Shown here piece by piece: positions 13,701 through 19,038 of a stretch of DNA of 19,038 nucleotides. Source of the stretch: Actinomycetota bacterium (lineage in GTDB: Bacteria > Actinomycetota > Acidimicrobiia > Spongiisociales > ZC4RG35); NCBI GenBank assembly GCA_003242515.1, contig QGUS01000006.1:1-19038 (forward strand). Reading direction: 5' to 3'. Position numbers and translations under genes: made by a program. Each line of letters opens with the position of its first letter. Within the stretch, counting starts at the first letter, position 1. Below the pieces are notes generated by a model that ran no database searches, was not told where the DNA came from, and was given only the letters and a program-made list of their open reading frames with translations.

Positions 13701-14496
13701 GTCCGGTCCAGGAAGAGGGTCTGGCTGGCCTGGCCGATGCGTCCTGCCCGGTCCCAGAGACGGGCATGCGTGAACCCGCGTCCGGGGCCGGGGCGGGTGG
13801 ACTCGCCGGACACGGCACCCACCCACCCTCCGGCAGGCGGCCGATGGTGACCGTCAGGTCGCTGTTCATGTAGACCCACTCGGCCAGGTCGAGGCTCGCC
13901 GATATCCCGTTGGTGAAGTCGCCCGCCAGTGCCGCCCGCTGCGCCGGGGTGACCGGGCGGCCGGCGATCACGGGCACCGTGAGGCGCATCCACACGGTTG
14001 CAGGCCCCGGCTCGTTCAGGCTCCCCTCGACCGCCCGGAACTCCATGGCGTCACTGTGGAACATCACCTTGGACGGGCGGTTCTCAAAGGACATGGGCGG
14101 GCAGCCCTCGGGGGCCGGGAGCGGCGCGGCCGGGGTCTGCGCCTCCGGCGGGATGGGCCGGTCGGCCACCCTGAGCCTCTGCACGAGCGCATGGGTGAGG
14201 ACGGTCCCCTCGGGGTCGATCAGCTGCGCCTCGACGGTCTGGATACGCTTCCCCTCCCGGATGATCCGGGTCTCGATCCGCAGCGGCACCAGGGGGACGA
14301 CCCGGAACAGCTCGAGCGAGACCCGCGCCACCTCCATGGGGGTGAGGGTCGGGACGGTGGCCTCGACGTGGCCGGTGACGAGTGCGGCGACGGCGCCCCC
14401 GTGCTGTCCCTGGTCGTACCAGCCGGCGTTGGCCAGTTCGGTGGACTCGTAGACGTTGGGGTCGTCGGTGGGGAGGTAGACGGCCTCTGGGGTCAT
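13697..14496 (-). pseudogene. TesB-like acyl-CoA thioesterase, frameshifted near the C-terminus
   Basis: It is a double-hotdog thioesterase-family protein expected to hydrolyse acyl-CoA. The intact frame runs from MTPEAVYLPTDDPNVYESTE through NAGWYDQGQHGGAVAALVTGHVE and ends with SASLDLAEWVYMNSDLTVTIGRLPEGGWV. There the frame is lost. The expected C-terminus, THARLWDRAGRIGQASQTLF, lies in the neighbouring frame and ends at TGA 13699-13697. The switch point is three copies of GGGT on the coding strand (13817-13828). One extra base or one extra GGGT copy would restore a protein of about 266 residues and an ATGA overlap with the next gene. Unshifted, the frame runs on to 13336 inside the flavoprotein gene with a low-complexity tail. 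It is either a sequencing or assembly error, a recent mutation, or slippage-controlled. ATG 14496 has a -10 box 6 nt upstream. Confidence 0.8.
13817..13828 (-). repeat. Three tandem GGGT copies at the thioesterase frameshift
   Basis: On the coding (minus) strand GGGT is repeated three times; on the plus strand it reads ACCC three times. A change of one unit shifts the frame, so the tract could act as a slippage site. The tract encodes Gly-Gly-Trp-Val in both frames. Confidence 0.75.
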
Positions 14497-14502
14497 GATC
14501 GG

Positions 14503-14508
14503 ACGGTA
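14503..14508 (-). promoter_or_regulatory. -10 box (TACCGT) of the thioesterase-flavoprotein operon
   Basis: On the minus strand TACCGT is followed by 6 nt and ATG 14496 with no Shine-Dalgarno. It faces the promoter of the membrane-protein gene, with 30 nt between the -10 boxes. Confidence 0.45.
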
Positions 14509-14538
14509 GTGGGGCCGGTCCGGTCAGCCGCCGCTGTT

Positions 14539-14544
14539 TAGCAT
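14539..14544 (+). promoter_or_regulatory. -10 box (TAGCAT) of the membrane-protein operon
   Basis: TAGCAT is followed by 8 nt and GTG 14553 with no Shine-Dalgarno. This supports GTG 14553 as a leaderless start rather than TTG 14544, which would overlap the box. Confidence 0.5.
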
Positions 14545-14552
14545 TGTCGGGC

Positions 14553-15395
14553 GTGACCGGTGACGTTTCCACAGCAACTGAGGCGGCTCCACGCCAGGCG
14601 AGCCGCGTCGGCACCGGCCTGGTGGTGGCGTCGATGCTCGGATCAACCTTCGGGATCGTGCTGTCCCATCTGGCCGGCCACCTGGGTGTGGGCCTGCTCG
14701 CCGAGATGATGGGTGGGGACGCGAGGGTCTTCTCCAACCGCGTCGAGTTCACGGGAGCGGGGGACCTCGCCTGGGCAGGCGGGTTCCTGTTCTGTTTGAT
14801 CCTCGGCGTCCTGCTCCTCTTCGCCTACCCGACGCTGCGCGGGTACGGGATCCCCCGTCTGGTGTTCCTCTGGGTGCTGCTCCACCTGCTGCGTCAGGCG
14901 CTCACCCAGGCGATGCTGCTCCCGTTCGACGACGCGGCGCCACTGGCCCGCGCCTACGCCGAGCTGAACCCGCCAGCCGGGCTGGACATGGTGATCGCCG
15001 CGGGCGGCGCCATCGGCCTGCTGCTCGTGGCCCTCTCGTCGGCGGCGGCGTTCCTGGCGTTCACGCCGCACCGCAGGTTCGTCTACGACGCCCGGCGGAG
15101 GCTGCGCCTCTGCTTCTGGATCGCCCTGGTGCCGGCGGTGGCGTCGGTGTTCCTGTCGATCCCGTACTTCCTGCCCGACGAGCAGTCGAACGTGATCCCG
15201 ACCCTGCCGCTGGCGGCCCTGATGTTCTTCGTCACGCTCGCCGCGGCCCCGGGGACGACCACGGTGACGGGCCCCGAGGACGAGGTGCACACGCCCTGGC
15301 CGGTCGGGTTCGCCGGCTTCATGGCCGTGGCCCTGTCGTTCCACATCCTCGTGCTGCGGGGCGGGGTCGACGTCGACCCGCGCATGTGGGGATGA
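14553..15395 (+). CDS. Unknown multi-pass membrane protein
   Basis: I do not recognise a family. About seven hydrophobic segments are visible in 280 residues: roughly 20-45, 67-92, 100-120, 142-168, 186-207, 216-233 and 250-270. A loop with RQALTQAMLLPFDDAAPLAR follows the third, and a basic stretch RRFVYDARRRLR lies before the fifth. The N-terminus is hydrophilic and cytoplasmic-looking, with no signal peptide. The stop overlaps the start of the molybdopterin gene as ATGA, so production of the two is coupled. The neighbours suggest a link to molybdenum enzymes or a copper protein, but the sequence itself shows no metal-binding motif. A role cannot be assigned. Confidence 0.75.
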   Translation: MTGDVSTATEAAPRQASRVGTGLVVASMLGSTFGIVLSHLAGHLGVGLLAEMMGGDARVFSNRVEFTGAGDLAWAGGFLFCLILGVLLLFAYPTLRGYGIPRLVFLWVLLHLLRQALTQAMLLPFDDAAPLARAYAELNPPAGLDMVIAAGGAIGLLLVALSSAAAFLAFTPHRRFVYDARRRLRLCFWIALVPAVASVFLSIPYFLPDEQSNVIPTLPLAALMFFVTLAAAPGTTTVTGPEDEVHTPWPVGFAGFMAVALSFHILVLRGGVDVDPRMWG

Positions 15396-15889
15396 GACGG
15401 GCCACCGTCATCACCGTCTCCGACGGCGTCTCCGCGGGCGTGCGCGAGGACCTCTCCGGTGCGGCCCTGGAGGACCTGCTCCGGCAGACGGGCTGGGAGG
15501 AGGTGCACCGGGTCGTCGTCCCCGACGAGGCGGACCGCATCGCCGCCGCCATCGCCGGGGCCGCCGCCGACTCGCTCCTGGTGCTCACCACGGGCGGGAC
15601 CGGCTTCGGCCCGCGTGACGTCACCCCCGAGGCGACCGCATCGGTCCTGGAGCGGGAGGCACCGGGCCTGGTCCATGTCATGCTGGCCCGGGGGCTGGAG
15701 TCGACCCCGATGGCCGCCCTCAGCCGGGCCCGGGCGGGCACGGTGGGGAGTGCCCTGGTGGTGAACCTGCCCGGCTCGCCGAAGGGCGCGACGGAGAGCT
15801 TCGAGGCCATCGCCGGGTTGCTGCCGCACGTCATGGACCTGATGGAGGGGCGCACGGGGCACCATGAACAGCAGCCGCATGGTTACTAG
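15392..15889 (+). CDS. mog: MogA/MoaB-family molybdopterin adenylyltransferase
   Basis: It adenylates molybdopterin before molybdenum insertion in molybdenum cofactor synthesis. The family motifs are TGGTGFGPRDVTPEAT (TGGTG at 67-71) and the later SRARAGTVGSALVVNLPGSPKG. The 165-residue length is normal for stand-alone bacterial MogA/MoaB proteins; whether it is functionally MogA or the MoaB paralogue cannot be read from sequence. ATG 15392 is chosen because it overlaps the previous stop as ATGA; GTG 15386 is a possible alternative 6 nt upstream. The next gene encodes a CoxG-like protein, and CoxG occurs with molybdenum hydroxylases of the CO dehydrogenase family. Confidence 0.92.
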   Translation: MRRATVITVSDGVSAGVREDLSGAALEDLLRQTGWEEVHRVVVPDEADRIAAAIAGAAADSLLVLTTGGTGFGPRDVTPEATASVLEREAPGLVHVMLARGLESTPMAALSRARAGTVGSALVVNLPGSPKGATESFEAIAGLLPHVMDLMEGRTGHHEQQPHGY

Positions 15890-15904
15890 GCTCGCAGGGC
15901 AATC

Positions 15905-16456
15905 ATGAAGATCAGCCAGGAGTTCGTCGTCGCCCGTGACCCGGACACCGTCTGGACCTACTTCCAGGACATCCCTGCCGTGGCTCGCTGCCTCCCCGGT
16001 GCCGAGCTGACCGGCCAGAACGACGAGGGTGCCTGGGAGGGCAAGCTCGCCGCGAAGCTGGGCCCGATGACGGCGTCGTTCGAGGGGACCGCGGTGGTGA
16101 CGCCGGACGAGGCGAACCGGTCGGCCCGCATCGAGGGCCGCGGCGTCGACCGCAAGGGCGGTTCCCGCGGCCAGGTCACCGTCGACTACAGGCTCGAGCC
16201 AGCCGACGGGGGGACGAAGGTCACGGTCGATGCCGATGTGACCCTCTCCGGCCCGGCTGCCCAGTTCGGCCGCACCGGCCTCATCAACGAGATGTCGCGG
16301 CGGCTCATCGCCGAGTTCGTCACCTGCCTCGAGGCCTCGCTCTCCGCATCGACCCCGGAGGAGGCGGCCCAGGTGTCGGCCCCCGAGGTGCGTGGCCTCC
16401 GGCTGTTCTTCTCCGCCCTTTGGGCCCGCATCAAGGCCCTCTTCGGTAAGAGGTGA
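15905..16456 (+). CDS. coxG: CoxG-like SRPBCC-family protein
   Basis: This is a START/Bet v1-like fold protein of the carbon monoxide dehydrogenase subunit G family. CoxG in Afipia (Oligotropha) recruits CO dehydrogenase to the membrane, and homologues sit beside many molybdenum hydroxylases. The opening MKISQEFVVARDPDTVWTYF and the motif PAVARCLPGAELTG are typical of the family, as is YRLEPADGGTKVTVDADVTLSGP. The C-terminus is a helix followed by a hydrophobic and basic tail (LFFSALWARIKALFGKR), which could bind membrane. No CO dehydrogenase large, medium or small subunit is in the window, so its partner is elsewhere or unknown. A weak TAGGCT at 15887-15892 might be a separate promoter. The stop overlaps the next start as GTGA. 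Confidence 0.87.
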   Translation: MKISQEFVVARDPDTVWTYFQDIPAVARCLPGAELTGQNDEGAWEGKLAAKLGPMTASFEGTAVVTPDEANRSARIEGRGVDRKGGSRGQVTVDYRLEPADGGTKVTVDADVTLSGPAAQFGRTGLINEMSRRLIAEFVTCLEASLSASTPEEAAQVSAPEVRGLRLFFSALWARIKALFGKR

Positions 16457-16836
16457 GAATCTTGTACAAGCGAATCCTGCCCTTCTTGCTCGCGCTCGCG
16501 CTCGTCGCCTGCGGCGGCGGCAGCGGCGAGACCAGGCCGGTCTCCGGCGAGCACGTCACCGTGAAGATGCTCGACACGACCTTCGAGTACGACGAGATCC
16601 GGATCCCGGTCGGGGGCTCGGTGACCTTCGTCGGGACCTCGAAGACGATCCCGCACAACGCGGTCGCCGCCGACGGCTCCTGGTCCACCGAGGACGTGTT
16701 CGGCAGCCTGGAGCAGTACGAGGGCGACGAGGCCACGCTGACCTTCGACACCCCGGGCGAGTACGTCTTCTTCTGCACCTTCCACGGCAACGCCCAGGGT
16801 GCCGGCATGGCCGGCAAGCTGATCGTCGAGGGCTAG
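16453..16836 (+). CDS. Cupredoxin-domain copper lipoprotein (plastocyanin/azurin-like)
   Basis: This is a surface-anchored type 1 copper protein that probably transfers electrons outside the membrane. The lipoprotein signal ends ALVACGGG, with Cys20 from GTG 16453. The cupredoxin core follows: TFEYDEIRIPVGGSVTF, then SKTIPHNAV with His68, and FFCTFHGNAQGAGMAG with Cys108, His111 and the probable axial Met119. The His-to-Met gap is longer than in plastocyanin. GTG 16453 overlaps the coxG stop as GTGA. TTG 16462, with AGGTGA 5 nt upstream, is an alternative that removes three residues. At 127 residues it is a normal one-domain cupredoxin. Its stop overlaps that of the convergent JAMM gene within a GGGCTAGCCC palindrome. 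Confidence 0.9.
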   Translation: MRILYKRILPFLLALALVACGGGSGETRPVSGEHVTVKMLDTTFEYDEIRIPVGGSVTFVGTSKTIPHNAVAADGSWSTEDVFGSLEQYEGDEATLTFDTPGEYVFFCTFHGNAQGAGMAGKLIVEG

Positions 16837-17231
16837 CCCAGCTCCACCTCGGTGACCGTGCCGTGGCGGATCCGCCACGCCCGGATCATCGGGTCCGGTC
16901 CCAGGCCGACCACCAGGTAGAACCAGTTCGGGTCGAGGGCGCCGGCGACGTCGGCGCCCGACGGCTCGGCCCTGCCTCCCGGATGGGAGTGGTAGCACCC
17001 GCCCACCTCCCAACCTCGGGCCTCGGCGTGCACCAGGGCCCGGTAGTGGTCTCCTGGCCTCACCACGAACGAACGCTCCGGCTCGGGCGAGTCGTTCCCC
17101 GCCGGGTAGACGGCACGCACCGCCCCGCCGGCCACCCCGAGAAGTCCGCACGCCTCGTCGGGCGCGGCTGCCAGACAGTGCTCCAGGATCGCCTCCCTGG
17201 CTTCCGGCGGCAGACGGAGGGTCTCAGGCAA
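16833..17231 (-). CDS. JAMM/MPN+ metallopeptidase (Mec-like, sulfur-carrier processing)
   Basis: This is a zinc peptidase of the JAB1/MPN+ family. All JAMM residues are present: Glu26 in DEACGLLG, then His81, His83, Ser91 and Asp94 in HSHPGGRAEPSGAD. In M. tuberculosis the homologue Mec removes cysteine made on the sulfur carrier CysO. That role is plausible here because the gene directly follows a rhodanese-E1 fusion able to activate a carrier. TTG 17231 is chosen because it gives a family-length 132-residue protein and overlaps the end of the upstream gene by 8 nt; no Shine-Dalgarno is visible, so translation is probably coupled. No CysO-like or CysM-like gene is in the window. Confidence 0.85.
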   Translation of the reverse strand: MPETLRLPPEAREAILEHCLAAAPDEACGLLGVAGGAVRAVYPAGNDSPEPERSFVVRPGDHYRALVHAEARGWEVGGCYHSHPGGRAEPSGADVAGALDPNWFYLVVGLGPDPMIRAWRIRHGTVTEVELG

Positions 17232-18363
17232 CGGGCCGGCAGGTGTCGTCGTAGTCGACCAGCCGCGGCGGGTCCTCCCGGTCCCGGCACGCCGGGCACT
17301 CCGGGTCGCGGCTGATGTGGAGTGTGGCGAACTCCTGCTCGAGCGCGTCGTAGACCAGCAACCGCCCGACCAGGCTGGAGCCGATGCCGAGGAGGAGCTT
17401 GATCGCCTCGGTCGCCTGGATGGACCCGACCACACCCGGGAGGACGCCGAAGACGCCGGCGACCTCGCAGGAGGGGGCTACTCCCGGCGGCGGGGGGAGA
17501 CGGTGGACGCAGCGGTAACAGGGCCCGTTGTACGGGTCGAAGACCGTGACCTGCCCCTCGAACCGGAATATCGAGCCATGGACCACCGGGACCCCCAGGT
17601 GCAGGCTGGCGTCGTTCACCAGGTACCGGGTGGGGAAGTTGTCACCCCCGTCGACCACCAGGTCGTATCGGCTCATCAGGTCGAGGACGTTGGAGGAGTC
17701 GAGGCGCACCTGGTGAGTCTCCACGGTGACGTCGGGGTTGAGCGACGAGATCGTCTCCCTGGCCGACTCCACCTTGGGCATGCCGATGCGGTCGAGGGAG
17801 TGGAGGACCTGGCGCTGCAGGTTGGATGCGTCGACCCGGTCGTCGTCGACGATGCCGAGCGTGCCCACGCCGGCGGCGGCCAGGTACAGGGCGGCCGGCG
17901 AGCCGAGGCCGCCGGCGCCCACGAGCAATACCCGCGACTCCAGCAGGCGCTGCTGGCCCTTCTCCCCGACCTCGGGGAGGCGGATGTGGCGGGAGTACCG
18001 CTGCAGCTGCTCTCCGGTGAGGGTCCCCGGGCCCGCCCAGGGGAGCCCGCGGTCGAGCCACGCCTCGACCCCGCCGCGCAGCGACACCGCCCGGTACCCG
18101 AGATGGTTGAGGATGGCGGCGCCGAAGACCGACCGATGACCGTGGGCGCAGTAGACGACCACAGTGCGTCCGTCGGGTGCGAGGTGGTCGCCGATCCGAT
18201 CCGGAAGCTGGCCCAGCGGGATCACGATCGCCCCGGGGATGACCCCGGACGCGGTCTCCACGGGCTCGCGGACGTCGACTAGGACCACGGAGTCCGGGTC
18301 GAACCGGCCGGGCTCGACCTCCTCGACGTCCTGCGCGAGCCGGATGAGGTCGAGCCGGTTCAT
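17224..18363 (-). CDS. Rhodanese-MoeB/ThiF fusion (E1-like adenylyl/sulfurtransferase, reversed domain order)
   Basis: It is predicted to adenylate the C-terminal Gly of a ubiquitin-like sulfur carrier (MoaD, ThiS or CysO type) and supply persulfide sulfur. The rhodanese domain is N-terminal (about 5-110), with Cys72 in YCAHGHRS. The E1 domain follows (about 115-379), with QRYSRHIRLPEVGEKGQ, the nucleotide loop GAGGLG at 149-154, DLVVDGGDNFPTR, zinc cysteines 282/285 (CYRC) and 356/359 (CPAC), and PSCEVAGVFGVLPGVVGS. MoeZ and MOCS3 have the opposite order. The ATG at 18363 shares one base with the aceE stop (TGATG). The following JAMM gene suggests a CysO/Mec-like path, but molybdopterin or thiamine sulfur transfer is also possible. 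Confidence 0.9.
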   Translation of the reverse strand: MNRLDLIRLAQDVEEVEPGRFDPDSVVLVDVREPVETASGVIPGAIVIPLGQLPDRIGDHLAPDGRTVVVYCAHGHRSVFGAAILNHLGYRAVSLRGGVEAWLDRGLPWAGPGTLTGEQLQRYSRHIRLPEVGEKGQQRLLESRVLLVGAGGLGSPAALYLAAAGVGTLGIVDDDRVDASNLQRQVLHSLDRIGMPKVESARETISSLNPDVTVETHQVRLDSSNVLDLMSRYDLVVDGGDNFPTRYLVNDASLHLGVPVVHGSIFRFEGQVTVFDPYNGPCYRCVHRLPPPPGVAPSCEVAGVFGVLPGVVGSIQATEAIKLLLGIGSSLVGRLLVYDALEQEFATLHISRDPECPACRDREDPPRLVDYDDTCRPVA

Positions 18364-19038
18364 CAGTGGGCGTGTGCCGGGTCCGGGGTGTCGGGGTCGA
18401 TCTCGTAGCGGTCGAAGGCGTCCTTCACCGCCGAGGCCTCCACCTTGCCCTCCCGGGCGAGGAGGGACAGCGTGGCGGCCACCACGTGCCCGGTGTCGAC
18501 CTCGAAGAACCGCCGGAGGGCCTCGCGGGAGTCGGATCGGCCGAACCCGTCGGTCCCCAGGGCCGTGTACGGGCCGGGGATCCAGCGGGCCACCTGGTCC
18601 GGGACCATCTTCATGAAGTCGCTCACCGCGATGGTCGGGATCGAGTGCTCCGAGAGCAGGCGGGTGACCAGCGGGACCCGGGGCGGCTCGGCCGGGTGGA
18701 GCCGGTTCCACCGCTCCACGGCCAGGGCCTCCTCCCGCAGGTTCTTGTAGGAGGTCGCCGACCAGAGCTCGACGTCGATGCCGTAGCGTTCGGCCAGCTC
18801 GACGGCCGCCTGGCGGGCAGCGGCGTGGGCCGTGCCCGAGAAGATGATCCGTGCGGCAGGGTTGCCCGACGCCGCCGGGGCGAACCGGTACAGGCCGTCG
18901 ATGATCCCCTGATCGACACCCTCCGGCTTGGCCGGTTGTACGTAGTTCTCGTTGTAGGCGGTCAGGTAATAGAACTCGTCGATCGGGTCGGGTCCGTACA
19001 TCCGCTGGATCCCGTGCTCGATGATCGCCCCGAGCTCG
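18363..19038 (-). CDS. aceE: Pyruvate dehydrogenase E1 component (homodimeric AceE), C-terminal part
   Basis: The last 224 or so residues of the thiamine-diphosphate-dependent E1 of the pyruvate dehydrogenase complex are visible; the gene continues beyond the end of the window. The frame is open to base 19038, reading ELGAIIEHGIQRMYGPDP, so the ATG at 19001 is internal. Diagnostic stretches include YYLTAYNENYVQPAKPEG, SGTAHAAARQAAVELAERYGID, ELWSATSYKNLREEALAVERWNRL and the end with ALGTDGFGRSDSREALRRFFEVD. These belong to the homodimeric AceE class, not to alpha/beta heterodimers. The short tail DPDTPDPAHAH follows. The stop shares one base with the next gene's ATG, so the rhodanese-E1 fusion and JAMM peptidase are probably expressed with aceE. 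Confidence 0.93.
   Translation of the reverse strand, partial: ELGAIIEHGIQRMYGPDPIDEFYYLTAYNENYVQPAKPEGVDQGIIDGLYRFAPAASGNPAARIIFSGTAHAAARQAAVELAERYGIDVELWSATSYKNLREEALAVERWNRLHPAEPPRVPLVTRLLSEHSIPTIAVSDFMKMVPDQVARWIPGPYTALGTDGFGRSDSREALRRFFEVDTGHVVAATLSLLAREGKVEASAVKDAFDRYEIDPDTPDPAHAH

Noticed and set aside
1..19038. CRISPR arrays, insertion sequences, tRNA or rRNA genes
   Set aside because: No regularly spaced repeats, transposase motifs, long terminal inverted repeats or RNA-gene signatures were seen. Coding sequence fills almost the whole window.

Overview
The window is strongly GC-rich, densely packed and has no rRNA, tRNA, CRISPR array or mobile element that I can see. The gene set points to a high-GC actinobacterium. 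The markers are a homodimeric AceE-type pyruvate dehydrogenase, a FadD15-like acyl-CoA ligase, an Mcr-like racemase, a MoeZ/Mec-like sulfur-carrier pair and Thr/Pro-rich lipoprotein linkers. Acidimicrobiia or a relative is my best guess; this is inference, not a database result. Several genes have a TANNNT -10 box 5-8 nt before the start codon, which suggests leaderless transcripts.

Layout. (1) Positions 1-7669, plus strand, is a tightly coupled run: the 3' end of an AI-2E/PerM-family membrane protein, two tandem family-5 solute-binding lipoproteins, an alpha-methylacyl-CoA racemase, a long-chain acyl-CoA synthetase and an SDR like the dehydrogenase domain of peroxisomal MFE-2. The last three look like activation, epimerisation and beta-oxidation of branched-chain or sterol-side-chain acyl groups. 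The second binding protein appears to be circularly permuted. (2) Positions 7697-9486 hold an L,D-transpeptidase lipoprotein (minus) divergent from a D-2-hydroxyacid dehydrogenase (plus). (3) Positions 9536-11685 hold a divergent ATP-type PEP carboxykinase convergent with a thiamine pyrophosphokinase. (4) A 168-bp intergenic region with a 24-bp palindrome and 11-bp direct repeats precedes an NfuA-like Fe-S protein and a MUG-type uracil-DNA glycosylase. (5) Positions 13050-14496, minus strand, hold a flavin-nucleotide-binding protein coupled to a TesB-like thioesterase that is frameshifted at a GGGT repeat. (6) Positions 14553-16836, plus strand, hold an unknown multi-pass membrane protein, a MogA/MoaB molybdopterin protein, a CoxG-like protein and a cupredoxin lipoprotein. 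(7) Positions 16833-19038, minus strand, hold the 3' end of aceE, a rhodanese-E1 fusion in reversed domain order and a JAMM peptidase.

The points most worth following are the apparently circularly permuted binding protein (2233-3750), the reversed rhodanese-E1 fusion with its JAMM partner, the substituted active-site motifs and odd start codon of the PEP carboxykinase, the slippage frameshift in the thioesterase, and the palindrome upstream of nfuA. No gap between genes exceeds about 170 bases.
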